A DNA stretch of 36,723 nt from a virus (IMGVR_UViG_3300035698_018351:1-36723), one strand, 5' to 3'; shown: positions 1-6,757, counted from the stretch's first letter. A program made the numbers and translations. Notes: generated by a model not told the origin, from the letters alone.

Positions 1-19
1 ACCACGACAAATTATTAAA

Positions 20-51
20 AAATGAGGACCTAAACATCTAGATCCTCATTT
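20..51 (-). terminator. Intrinsic terminator of the first minus-strand gene
   Basis: A perfect 9-bp inverted repeat (AAATGAGGA at 20-28, TCCTCATTT at 43-51) lies just past the stop codon of the minus-strand gene at 64-840. Read on the minus strand the stem runs into a T-rich stretch, as expected of a Rho-independent terminator. The A/T tracts on both sides could let it work in both directions. Confidence 0.65.
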
Positions 52-63
52 ATATTTAATTTA

Positions 64-840
64 TTATTTTTTCTTCTTTTTTCTGGTTCTGGTTTTGGTT
101 ATTTCATATTTTCCATAAATACCATTTCTTTGCGGTCTCCAGTCACCAATTCCTACTTCATCGCCTGCTGTTTCAAATAAATGTGCAGCTATATCAGCAC
201 TCATATTTGATTGATTAAATGATATTCTTAAAACAGCTTTCCAGTCAAGAATCAATGCTCTGATTCTCTGATCAGCTGTCGTTCCTTGTAACCGAACATA
301 ATCATTTTTCATAACAATTTTCTTCGGTGTGATAAGTACCAATTGATCATAATCAGGTTCAACGAAAATTAACTGATTAACAAGTTTCATTGGTAATCCC
401 TTTATTGTTCTTGCTACTTGAACAGCAGACAATTTAAAACCCATTGCCGGAAATCCAATAGGGACATTTTTGAAACATTTAGTTACATCTCCATCTTCCC
501 ATTCACCGGTACCAGCTTCACCTTTTTCAAGAACCTTTACCATTTTCTTCCACCAAGGAGTTGCTTCGACCCTCTTATACACTTTCTTTTTATCTTCAGG
601 ATTAATAAAATATATTGATCCTACAAATTCCTGGATCAAATCTTTTGGTGGTTTATCTTTTACTTTAAGTTTTGGAGCTAATCCGGTATGATCACCCAGC
701 ATATTACTCTTAGCTTTATTAGAGAAATTATGCATAAGTAATCCAGATAAAGATTGGACAGGGATACCAATCTTTAACTTTTGGTTTTTCTCGATTTCTA
801 TATTTAAAATATCCAATGTTGATTTTTCTTTTTTAGCCAT
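64..840 (-). CDS. Phage protein of unknown function with an MHxFSxKxK motif
   Basis: A 258-residue soluble protein with no membrane segment or signal peptide. It starts at an ATG preceded by AAGGAGATTAGAAAC and ends in a very basic tail (TKTRTRKKKKK). Near residues 24-48 it carries the segment IPVQSLSGLLMHNFSNKAK. A close variant of this occurs in the neighbouring 71-residue gene at 968-1183, so the two share an N-terminal element. I have an impression of similar conserved proteins in other phages but cannot name a family. Several Trp and Ile/Val-rich stretches suggest a folded mixed alpha/beta protein. It is transcribed leftwards, ending at the hairpin at 20-51. Function unknown. Confidence 0.8.
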   Translation of the reverse strand: MAKKEKSTLDILNIEIEKNQKLKIGIPVQSLSGLLMHNFSNKAKSNMLGDHTGLAPKLKVKDKPPKDLIQEFVGSIYFINPEDKKKVYKRVEATPWWKKMVKVLEKGEAGTGEWEDGDVTKCFKNVPIGFPAMGFKLSAVQVARTIKGLPMKLVNQLIFVEPDYDQLVLITPKKIVMKNDYVRLQGTTADQRIRALILDWKAVLRISFNQSNMSADIAAHLFETAGDEVGIGDWRPQRNGIYGKYEITKTRTRKKKKK

Positions 841-967
841 GTTTCTAATCTCCTTTTGCTTTCCTTTTGTTTCTTCGTTTTGTTAGCTGTACTTTAGTTA
901 AGTTAAATCTTGTTCGTTATTTTCGATAACACCTCCTATTTCTATTTTATTTCATTTAGGTTCAAAT

Positions 968-1183
968 TTAGTCGATATATAATGTCTCCATATTTCTTTT
1001 AGATTTCTGGCTGAATTTATGCATGATCATACCTTCTGAACCTGGTTTAGATTCAATAGGTATTTCCACAAATGCCCTTTTAACAGGTTTAATAATATCA
1101 GAAATATGAACCATAATTTTGTCTAATTTTTCTTGATCAGCTTTAGATTTCTTTTTTTTAAATATCTTTATTCCTATTCCCAT
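968..1183 (-). CDS. Small basic protein sharing a motif with the 64-840 gene
   Basis: The chosen start is the ATG at 1183, because AAGGAG lies six bases upstream on the minus strand. A longer in-frame reading to 1267 has no ribosome binding site. The product is 71 residues: a Lys-rich N-terminus (FKKKKSKADQ), then IPIESKPGSEGMIMHKFSQK near residues 41-60. That segment matches IPVQSLSGLLMHNFSNKAK in the gene at 64-840. The match covers only the start of the larger protein, so this is either a truncated duplicate or a stand-alone version of the motif. Function unknown. Confidence 0.65.
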   Translation of the reverse strand: MGIGIKIFKKKKSKADQEKLDKIMVHISDIIKPVKRAFVEIPIESKPGSEGMIMHKFSQKSKRNMETLYID

Positions 1184-1342
1184 TTCTTTCTCCTTAAAAA
1201 TTATATGTATTTTACCTGCTATCATCCCTAAATATATATAACCCAAAATGACCATAAATAATACCATTAATATGGCGTGATTATTATATATATTTATTTT
1301 TGGAATATAATTATAACTGTTAATTTTTTAAAGGAAAAAATA

Positions 1343-1760
1343 ATGGGGCATAAAATATTGATACCGACAATAGGATTACCTCGATCTGGAAAATCAACTT
1401 GGTCGAAAAAACAAGGGTTTCCCCATAGTGAATCCTGATTCAGTAAGATTAGCATTACATGGAGAAGCATTTATTGGATCTGCTGAAAGGATGATTTGGA
1501 CAATATCTTATTACATGGTGGGCTCATTATTTTTAGCTGGTCATGATCATGTGATACTTGATGCTACTAATTTAACTGTAGCGAGAAGAAAGGAATGGAT
1601 ATCTGAAAAGTGGCAGGTTAAATACAAAGTATTTAAAGCGAGTGAAAAGACTTGTATTGATAGGGCAAAGAAAGGAGGAAAGCACTATCTGATTAATGTG
1701 ATCAAGACAATGGCGGAGCATATTGATTATAATGTATCACCAATTTATAGGGGAAAATAA
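1343..1760 (+). CDS. Polynucleotide-kinase-like P-loop ATPase (AAA_33 type), split by a +1 frameshift
   Basis: The ATG at 1343 follows AAAGGAAAAAATA. It opens a reading frame with a P-loop, GLPRSGKST (residues 11-19), like the kinase domain of T4 polynucleotide kinase, but this frame stops at 1438. The rest of the domain continues in the +1 frame from about 1425: the NPDSVRLALHG segment, then VILDATNLTVARRKEW, both typical of AAA_33 kinases. Skipping one C in the TTTCCCC run at 1418-1424 restores a 138-residue protein. There is no phosphatase domain, so it would be kinase-only, phosphorylating 5' ends of nucleic acid if active. The shift may be a real inactivating mutation, a homopolymer sequence error or programmed slippage. 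Without the first part the product lacks its ATP-binding loop. Confidence 0.75.
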
Positions 1761-1979
1761 ATGTCAAGGAAGAAGATAGTAGTGGAAAGGACTTGTGTAT
1801 TTTGTGGGAAATCAAACGGGGGAGTTAAGAGGATTATTTATAAGAATGATTCTAAACTTGATTCGAGGAAATTAGTACTTGCTCATTCGTGTCATCATCA
1901 ATGCTTATATAACGTTTTGGAAAATCCAAGCGCTTATAATGATAAACAAATTAAAATGGCTAAAGAATTAACAGGATAA
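1761..1979 (+). CDS. Small zinc-finger-like protein
   Basis: A 72-residue protein that starts on the base after the stop codon of the kinase-like gene. AGGGG at the end of that gene serves as ribosome binding site, so the two are translationally coupled. It has a CVFCGKS knuckle near residue 12 and a second Cys/His group (HSCHHQC) near residue 43, a likely zinc site. The remainder is basic and helical. It is followed directly by a strong terminator. No family recognised; nucleic-acid binding is only a guess from the zinc motif and charge. Confidence 0.7.
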   Translation: MSRKKIVVERTCVFCGKSNGGVKRIIYKNDSKLDSRKLVLAHSCHHQCLYNVLENPSAYNDKQIKMAKELTG

Positions 1980-1986
1980 AAAAAAT

Positions 1987-2020
1987 AAAAAAAAGAGGTA
2001 CATTTATAACCTCTTTTTTT
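1987..2020. terminator. Bidirectional intrinsic terminator
   Basis: A 12-bp stem (A-tract plus AGAGGT at 1987-1999, ACCTCTTTTTTT at 2009-2020) lies between the converging genes 1761-1979 (plus) and 2023-2448 (minus). A and T runs on the outer flanks make it usable from either side. Confidence 0.8.
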
Positions 2021-2022
2021 GT

Positions 2023-2448
2023 TTAAATTTTTATTTCATCAATTCGAATACCTATAAGTCTTGTTACTCGTTTAAGATAAAATGTAATTATAAACGCTAT
2101 CCACATTGTAACATTATAAAAATTAAATATATCAACTGTTTGTCTTGATACTGCGATCAAAAGTGATAATCCTGCGTATACTGATAATATTGCTGAAAAT
2201 ATAATAACTGTTTTTTGTTGATTTAATAATTCAAGTCGATGTATATGAGCTTTTTGATTACATTTTAAAACTTTCATAAATTTTTTTGTGTCCTCTGTTA
2301 TATTATCGTCTTTATCTACTATTATTCGAATATGATCTGCAATCTTATCATCAATATCAAACATTTTTTTGAGTTCTACAATTTCATCTTTTGTTGCATC
2401 TCTCCAATGCATATCATCTACATTTTCTTTAGGATCTTTTTCATTCAT
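2023..2448 (-). CDS. Two-span membrane protein, unknown function
   Basis: A 141-residue protein with AAGGAG six bases before its ATG. The N-terminal ~85 residues are acidic and soluble (MNEKDPKENVDD, then IADHIRIIVDKDD). They are followed by two hydrophobic segments, TVIIFSAILSVYAGLSLLI and NVTMWIAFIITFYL, separated by a short polar loop, and a short basic-acidic tail. This predicts a cytoplasmic N-terminal domain anchored by a membrane hairpin. Its 5' side borders the structured non-coding stretch at 2476-2690. No family recognised. Membrane proteins of this size in phages can act in lysis, superinfection exclusion or host takeover, but nothing here selects among these. Confidence 0.75.
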   Translation of the reverse strand: MNEKDPKENVDDMHWRDATKDEIVELKKMFDIDDKIADHIRIIVDKDDNITEDTKKFMKVLKCNQKAHIHRLELLNQQKTVIIFSAILSVYAGLSLLIAVSRQTVDIFNFYNVTMWIAFIITFYLKRVTRLIGIRIDEIKI

Positions 2449-2475
2449 AAAAGTCTCCTTTTTTTATTTTTAAAC

Positions 2476-2690
2476 TAAAGGGATGCAGAATTTTAGATAG
2501 GTAATCCCTTGGTTACCCTTTTCACAAGTAGTATTGAAAAAAGCAGAAAGAAGTCGACTCGTGAAAAAATCATGAAAAATCAGGATGCAATTATAACAGC
2601 ATGGATTATGGCGAACACCCTGATACCCTACAGTTTACAAATTCTGCCTAATAATTTTTCTGTAGATAAAAACAAAACTCGCCATACCCC
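2476..2690. ncRNA. Candidate structured RNA or leader with kissing hairpins
   Basis: This gap between two minus-strand genes has no convincing reading frame but several perfect inverted repeats: AAGGGAT 2478-2484 with ATCCCTT 2504-2510, TTTTCAC 2519-2525 with GTGAAAA 2561-2567, TATGGCGA 2607-2614 with TCGCCATA 2679-2686, and inside the last, CTACAG 2628-2633 with CTGTAG 2660-2665. The loop of the first hairpin (GCAGAATTT, 2485-2493) is complementary over nine bases to the loop of the last (AAATTCTGC, 2639-2647), which would give a long-range kissing contact. Neighbouring genes suggest the minus strand is transcribed, placing it as the 5' leader of the membrane protein gene or the 3' trailer of the cold-shock gene. 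A plus-strand RNA is also possible. No known RNA family recognised. Confidence 0.35.
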
Positions 2691-2703
2691 GATTCAATTC
2701 AAA

Positions 2704-2910
2704 TTAGATTTTTGTTACAACCGTAGCCTGCATACCTTTCGGTCCTTTTTCAGGGATAAATGATACATCATCCCCTTCACTTAGAGATTTAAATCCATCT
2801 CCTGTTATTTGAGAAAAATGAACAAATACATCACCGTCAGGACTTTCGATGAATCCAAAACCTTTTTTGTCATTAAACCACTTTACCTTACCTTTTGATT
2901 CTGTTGCCAT
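2704..2910 (-). CDS. csp: Cold-shock domain protein (CspA family)
   Basis: A 68-residue single-domain OB-fold protein. Both RNA-binding motifs are intact: RNP1 KGFGFIE (near residues 16-22) and RNP2 VFVHFS (near 28-33), after the hallmark GKVKWFND. Family members bind single-stranded RNA or DNA without strong sequence preference and melt secondary structure, acting in the cytoplasm as RNA chaperones or antiterminators. Length is normal for bacterial CspA. Phage-borne copies are known. This one sits between two structured non-coding stretches, the leader hairpin at 2943-2962 and the candidate RNA at 2476-2690. Its role in the phage (mRNA stability, antitermination) is inference. Confidence 0.95.
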   Translation of the reverse strand: MATESKGKVKWFNDKKGFGFIESPDGDVFVHFSQITGDGFKSLSEGDDVSFIPEKGPKGMQATVVTKI

Positions 2911-2942
2911 GTTTCTACTCCTCTTTTGTTGATTAATGATAA

Positions 2943-2962
2943 TAATAACCCCCCCGTTATTA
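2943..2962 (-). promoter_or_regulatory. Hairpin in the leader of the cold-shock gene
   Basis: A perfect 7-bp stem (TAATAAC 2943-2949, GTTATTA 2956-2962) encloses a loop of six identical bases, C on the plus strand and G in the minus-strand RNA. It lies about 33 bases before the cold-shock start codon. Cold-shock mRNAs commonly carry structured leaders, so a regulatory role is plausible but not shown. Confidence 0.3.
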
Positions 2963-3024
2963 GGAAGATCTCACATATAGATCCTATATTTCTAGGACCA
3001 TTTTAACAATGCATTTAGCATTGG

Positions 3025-3279
3025 TTAAAGTTTTTTGTTATCTTTATAATAATCTTTTTCAAATGATTTTCTGAAATCAATTGACTGTTTACTTTCTTTT
3101 CCACAATATTTACAATTCATTTTTACATAATCGAAGAACTTATTAAGGAATTCTTCATGTGACTGGTCACCTTTTACTTTTTGTTCTTGACTAAGTTGTT
3201 TACCTTCTAACGGAGCACTAGTCCATTCATGGTAATCAAATATATGACATGCTATCCAATAAAATATTTTTTTAATCAT
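3025..3279 (-). CDS. Small protein with a CxxC zinc knuckle
   Basis: An 84-residue protein; AGGAGG lies ten bases before the ATG. The N-terminus (MIKKIFYWIACHIFDYHEW) is aromatic and hydrophobic but rather short for a membrane span. The middle is polar, and a single knuckle MNCKYCGKES near residues 53-62 is followed by a very charged Lys/Asp-rich tail. With only two cysteines here plus Cys11 and nearby histidines, zinc binding would need the N-terminal Cys/His residues or a dimer. No family recognised. Confidence 0.7.
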   Translation of the reverse strand: MIKKIFYWIACHIFDYHEWTSAPLEGKQLSQEQKVKGDQSHEEFLNKFFDYVKMNCKYCGKESKQSIDFRKSFEKDYYKDNKKL

Positions 3280-3387
3280 TCAATATTTCCTCCTGAAAAA
3301 TTTTATATAGTTAATAATCAAGTATAAATATATATACTTTGATATTACCATTAAAGAAACAATGATAGATTGCCTTTTAATCAATAA

Positions 3388-3400
3388 GAACAAATATTAA
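3388..3400 (+). promoter_or_regulatory. GAACAAAT-type upstream element, site 1
   Basis: GAACAAATATTAA, ending 21 bases before the ATG at 3422. It is one of eight copies of the motif placed just upstream of plus-strand genes in this window. It could be a phage late-promoter element ending near the transcription start, or a translation or RNA-processing signal. Confidence 0.4.
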
Positions 3401-3421
3401 AGATAAAGTGAAAGGAAATTC

Positions 3422-3952
3422 ATGATTCAAATATCCGATCTTCTGAAAAATATATCGTCTGGTCAAAGTGGAATCCCTACACGATTGATATTTAATCAAC
3501 TTGATATGGTATATAAAGGTCTTAAGTCAGGTATTAAAATATTAAAAATAGAACCTGTCAAAGAAGGTTTTATTGTTTATATGATAGTTCCTTCACAAAA
3601 TGATAGGAATAGGCATTATGATGTAGATTTCCTTTTTTTTACAAAAAATAGAATCACACAAACAACTAAATTCAAAGTATTTTCAAATAGTCCTAATTTT
3701 GGTTTCTCATACTCATATTTGTTCAATAAACAAAAAAGTCTTCTTTTTCCAGAATTGTATCCTCGTATAATGCTTAGACTACCTCCTAAAGTAAAAAATC
3801 CATTTGAAGTTACTGGTTTTGATAAGCATGTATATTCTGCATTGAAATTCGTATATAAAGAAAATTTAGCATCACTTGCACCTATTCATAAACGAAATGA
3901 TAAAATTAATATTATGACATTCAATGATAAAATGAAATCAATAAAAAAATAA
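3422..3952 (+). CDS. Hypothetical protein, possibly late or structural
   Basis: A 176-residue soluble protein. It has GAAAGG before the ATG and a GAACAAAT element 21 bases upstream, the arrangement seen at the sheath, tube and baseplate genes, which suggests late expression. It has beta-type alternation (IKILKIEPVKEGFIVYMIV, then YDVDFLFFTK), aromatic-rich turns (SNSPNFGFSYSYLFNKQK) and a basic C-terminus. No membrane span, catalytic motif or family recognised. A virion role is inferred only from the upstream element. It is followed by the longest non-coding stretch in the window. Confidence 0.7.
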   Translation: MIQISDLLKNISSGQSGIPTRLIFNQLDMVYKGLKSGIKILKIEPVKEGFIVYMIVPSQNDRNRHYDVDFLFFTKNRITQTTKFKVFSNSPNFGFSYSYLFNKQKSLLFPELYPRIMLRLPPKVKNPFEVTGFDKHVYSALKFVYKENLASLAPIHKRNDKINIMTFNDKMKSIKK

Positions 3953-4369
3953 AGTAAGAAATGATCCGCATACCTATCCTGCCGGATAGACAGCAGACAG
4001 TAGAATTATAAAGCTGCATTTGAAACTTTTGTTTGGTGGTATTCCTTACGTATTTAATTCATTTGGTAATCACATAAAAACTAAAAGAAAGTGAGTAGAC
4101 GGTAGGATATATCATGTCTATGGTAAGATGTTACTACAAGTCAATTGGGAATTGACTCATTTTACAGATACAAATTGATTAATATGAGTGTTTACAATAA
4201 TTCAATTCATTAGTTAAAATTTACTTCCAGGCCAGAAACGTACGATTCAAATATTTGCCACCATAACAAATACTAAAAGATATATCATAAAGTTGACTGT
4301 ATCTCTTAGGTTTCGGGAATTTATATATATACTAATTTTATTCCAAACAAAGTAAAGGAAAAAACGGTT
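3953..4369. other. 417-bp non-coding region with hairpins, function unknown
   Basis: No reading frame here looks coding. Seen: a hairpin CTATCC-TGCC-GGATAG at 3974-3989; a weak stem TAGAC 4096-4100 with GTCTA 4116-4120; a perfect 8-bp stem with a three-base loop, AGTCAATT-GGG-AATTGACT at 4139-4157, followed by CATTTTA; a 10-base palindrome CAAATATTTG near 4248; and the decamer GATATATCAT twice, near 4106 and 4280. In a phage with gaps usually under 150 bp this is exceptional. It may hold a small RNA, regulatory sites or the remains of a lost gene. The last ~50 bases (TATATATATACTAA and an AAAGG ribosome site) probably serve the gene at 4370. Confidence 0.45.
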
Positions 4370-4960
4370 ATGAACTTCAAATTATCAGCTAAAGATATCA
4401 AACAAATTCAAAATTTTTTAATGCTTAGTAAGTTTAAATTGAAGAGTAATGTGATTCCTCCTTTGACATCATTACCTCGTACTATAACAAATGTCAAAAA
4501 AATAGATGCTAAGAAATATATGAAAGCATTTTCTACTACTGATCAAATGAAAATTAAAAAATTAATTCCTTTCTTTTCGGATTATACAAAAAATAAACGT
4601 TTTCAGGTAGTACTGGCATCAGCTATAACAATTGACTCTGATGGTTCACGAGAAGAGATGACAAAAAAGTTACAAAATTTCAAGAAAGTGATAAAAAAAT
4701 CCACATCGAGTACAAAACAACAATATGCAATTGCGTCTATAATAGTTGTGATATTATGGGGATTGTTAATGAAATTACGTAATAGTGATTCTATAGGATA
4801 TGTTGCTGTCATTTTATCATTATTTGTATCAGGACTTTATTTAATTACTAAAGAAGAAAAGGATGCATCTGGAGATGTCACATTAAATAAACCAAGACCA
4901 TCAGGATCATCACCTACAAAAAAGAAACCCACCGCAACAAGCGATGAGTTCCTTTTATAA
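4370..4960 (+). CDS. Membrane protein of unknown function
   Basis: A 196-residue protein starting after AAAGGAAAAAACGGTT. About 120 basic, helical residues come first, then two hydrophobic segments (AIASIIVVILWGLLM and IGYVAVILSLFVSGLYLI) separated by a short polar turn, then a Lys/Pro/Ser-rich tail (GSSPTKKKPTATSDEF). The layout, a basic cytosolic domain, a membrane hairpin and a low-complexity tail, resembles other small membrane proteins in this window (2023-2448, 23614-24072). No family recognised. It ends one base before the convergent minus-strand gene, leaving no room for a separate terminator. Confidence 0.75.
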   Translation: MNFKLSAKDIKQIQNFLMLSKFKLKSNVIPPLTSLPRTITNVKKIDAKKYMKAFSTTDQMKIKKLIPFFSDYTKNKRFQVVLASAITIDSDGSREEMTKKLQNFKKVIKKSTSSTKQQYAIASIIVVILWGLLMKLRNSDSIGYVAVILSLFVSGLYLITKEEKDASGDVTLNKPRPSGSSPTKKKPTATSDEFLL

Positions 4961-4961
4961 C

Positions 4962-5360
4962 TTATATCAAACCTAATACTTTGGCTTGTTCTTGGGTTAA
5001 AGTGATTGGTTCATCTGTAGGCATTGTTCCTTCATTTACACAATAAAGACTATAACCTTTCATTTCACAAACTTCATCCCATTTACCTTTTTCCATTAAT
5101 TCGTGTGGTGTAATGGTAATATTCATTATTCTCTCCTTATCATTAATTCTGGTCCAATTTATAACTTCATCTATCAAAATAATTATTGCTCTTTTTCCAA
5201 GTCTTTTTATGAAGTTCTTAATACGATTTACTTCAATTTGACAAGGCATACATGTATCATCTTTTCGATATGTAATTTCTCCACATACTTTACATTTAAT
5301 ATCTACAACATCATTACAAATTTTTTCATCATGTTTTGTCATCACGTTTTGGCTATTCAT
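4962..5360 (-). CDS. Zinc-ribbon protein with a possible internal in-frame start
   Basis: The full frame is 132 residues, starting at 5360 after AAGGGAT. The N-terminal part has paired knuckles CKVC and CMPC, a likely zinc ribbon, followed by a basic/hydrophobic helix. The C-terminal 54 residues begin at an internal ATG (5126) with a better ribosome binding site, AAGGAG seven bases upstream. They look like a complete small phage protein (MNITITPHELMEKGKWDEV to EQAKVLGLI). In another frame just before it, three stop codons in a row (TAATGATAA) end any other reading. Thus this may be one fused protein, or two gene products of which the shorter is made from the internal start. Confidence 0.65.
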   Translation of the reverse strand: MNSQNVMTKHDEKICNDVVDIKCKVCGEITYRKDDTCMPCQIEVNRIKNFIKRLGKRAIIILIDEVINWTRINDKERIMNITITPHELMEKGKWDEVCEMKGYSLYCVNEGTMPTDEPITLTQEQAKVLGLI

Positions 5361-5447
5361 TAATTATATCCCTTATAAAAATTTAGTTAAATATACCTAC
5401 CATCTTTTATTTATATATGTAACAAAAAAATGCTATTCAAGATTCAA

Positions 5448-5460
5448 GAACAAATTTTAA
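5448..5460 (+). promoter_or_regulatory. GAACAAAT-type upstream element, site 2
   Basis: GAACAAATTTTAA, only three bases before the GGAG that serves the start at 5474. The closeness argues that, if this is a promoter, transcription must begin at or next to its 3' end; otherwise it acts at the RNA level. Confidence 0.4.
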
Positions 5461-5473
5461 AATGGAGATTAAT

Positions 5474-5812
5474 ATGCCTCGTAACATTATTAAAAAAGTA
5501 TTACCTATTGCAAGATATAAGAAAATTAAGATTGGATTACAAAGTATTAAAAATGAACTGGATGCAATAAATGATATTTTAAAAACCAAGAAATCATTTT
5601 TTGAAAAATTGAAAAACCAAAGTCCTGAAGCATATAAAAAGATGCTCCAAACTTATAAAAAACGAATTGAAGTATTAACATCCAGAAAAGACAAATTGAC
5701 ACAAGCAAAATCTAAACTTGCAAAGACTATAGCTAGTACAACTGCAGTAGCAGGTGCTGGTACAGCAGTAGCAATCAAAAAAATAAAAGATAAAAAGAAA
5801 AACAAAAAATAA
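5474..5812 (+). CDS. Basic coiled-coil protein with hydrophobic C-terminal segment
   Basis: The ATG at 5474 is preferred over that at 5462 because GGAG lies six bases before it. The product is 112 residues. Residues ~10-85 are a highly charged helix with heptad-like spacing, rich in Lys and Ile/Leu, and probably a coiled coil. A short small-residue hydrophobic stretch (IASTTAVAGAGTAVAI) and a Lys-rich end (KKIKDKKKNKK) follow. The upstream GAACAAAT element links it to the late genes. Its composition is like that of 23614-24072 and 25362-25868 in the baseplate block, so a virion or membrane-associated role is possible. No family recognised. Confidence 0.7.
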   Translation: MPRNIIKKVLPIARYKKIKIGLQSIKNELDAINDILKTKKSFFEKLKNQSPEAYKKMLQTYKKRIEVLTSRKDKLTQAKSKLAKTIASTTAVAGAGTAVAIKKIKDKKKNKK

Positions 5813-5839
5813 ACTATCCCGCTGGTTACTCCCGACAAG

Positions 5840-5885
5840 AAGTTATAGGAGGGGAATTTCGCCCCTTACTCTCCTCCTATAACTT
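5840..5885. terminator. Long two-part hairpin, probable bidirectional terminator
   Basis: A perfect 13-bp stem (AAGTTATAGGAGG 5840-5852, CCTCCTATAACTT 5873-5885), with an alternative inner stem GGGG 5851-5854 / CCCC 5862-5865. It stands between the converging genes 5474-5812 and 5971-6240, so termination is the simplest role. A clean T-run directly after the stem is missing on both strands, which leaves the call open. The stem hides an AGGAGG sequence on each strand. Confidence 0.5.
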
Positions 5886-5970
5886 ACCCTTTCATATAAC
5901 ATGATCATTTTTTAACCTCCATATGATCGCTTCCACCTCCCATAATTCCCTATGTTCAAAATAATTATGT

Positions 5971-6240
5971 TTATCTTGTGTTCGGCAGATATAATACATT
6001 GTCTTTTGTATGTTCATACTTTATTGTATTCTTTAGCTCTTTCTTCTTTTTGCATGACGATTTCCACAATGATAGAAATAATAATAATAATAAGTATACA
6101 CAATAAAGTGAATATAAAATGATACATGCTAGAGTGATATCCCAAATTCCAAGTCCCCTATAATATATCATTACATTTGATGTTATAACTCCAATAAAGA
6201 ATGAAGTTATAAATATGAAAAATACTTTATTATCATTCAT
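5971..6240 (-). CDS. Two-span membrane protein, last gene of the paralogue operon
   Basis: The chosen start is the ATG at 6240, eight bases inside the end of the preceding gene (overlap ATGAATGA). A longer in-frame reading would need a TTG at 6264. The product is 89 residues: a first hydrophobic segment VFFIFITSFFIGVITSNVMI, a short loop, then a Leu-rich segment IILYSLYCVYLLLLLFLSLW, and a basic tail starting SSCKKKKELKN. The positive tail predicts a cytoplasmic C-terminus. No family recognised. A holin-like size and topology is noted, but nothing specific supports it and the endolysin is on the other strand. Confidence 0.65.
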   Translation of the reverse strand: MNDNKVFFIFITSFFIGVITSNVMIYYRGLGIWDITLACIILYSLYCVYLLLLLFLSLWKSSCKKKKELKNTIKYEHTKDNVLYLPNTR

Positions 6241-6757
6241 TAAGATTACTATCCTCCGTATCAAGTTTTTGTAAGATATAAAAAGTTTTTAAATTGTCAA
6301 TGTCTATTTTTTCCTTTTTATAAGATCCAAATTCAAGTAAAACACTTAGTATTTGAAAACAATGTTCATCAATTGTTCCTCTACATATTATATCTGAATA
6401 TGTTCCATTATATGGTTCAGTATTACTATTACTTTCTACTTTAAATACTTTTTCATTAAAAATATAATAATCTTTTAATTTAGTAGAAGTGAATAAAGTA
6501 TCAATTACTTGATTTTTTAAAAACCCTGCCATTTCATATAGTAATGCCCTGCCGGAATCACTATAACCTTCTTCTTCAAATACTGCAGTTATCGCATTTT
6601 TCATTCTCCAAAAATTTGCATCTTTAGAAGTAAATGAAAATTTAATAAATTCAGCTATTACTTCTTTCCAAGGACAATCTTTTACATTTTCAACATCAGC
6701 AGGAGATAATGTATCTATATAATCCCGTATAAATTTATTAATGTCAACCACACCCAT
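6233..6757 (-). CDS. Hypothetical protein in the paralogue operon
   Basis: 174 residues, acidic and soluble, with alternating helices and several aromatic pairs (FWRMKNAITAVFEEEGY, YYIFNEKVFKVE). It overlaps the end of the Trp-repeat gene by 14 bases. AGGGAGG sits directly against the ATG at 6757, so the GTG at 6751, six bases further on, is an equally good start. It also overlaps the next gene, so translation is coupled throughout. No motif or family recognised. Position suggests a job connected with the Trp-repeat protein and the paralogue array. Confidence 0.7.
   Translation of the reverse strand: MGVVDINKFIRDYIDTLSPADVENVKDCPWKEVIAEFIKFSFTSKDANFWRMKNAITAVFEEEGYSDSGRALLYEMAGFLKNQVIDTLFTSTKLKDYYIFNEKVFKVESNSNTEPYNGTYSDIICRGTIDEHCFQILSVLLEFGSYKKEKIDIDNLKTFYILQKLDTEDSNLNE

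Noticed and set aside
2509-2763. 84-codon plus-strand frame across the intergenic region and the end of the cold-shock gene
   Set aside because: It needs a TTG start without a ribosome site, overlaps a certain gene on the other strand, and its composition is not protein-like. The structured-RNA reading fits the region better.
5971-6240. Holin call for the two-span protein
   Set aside because: Size and topology alone are not evidence. It is in a different operon and on the opposite strand from the endolysin.
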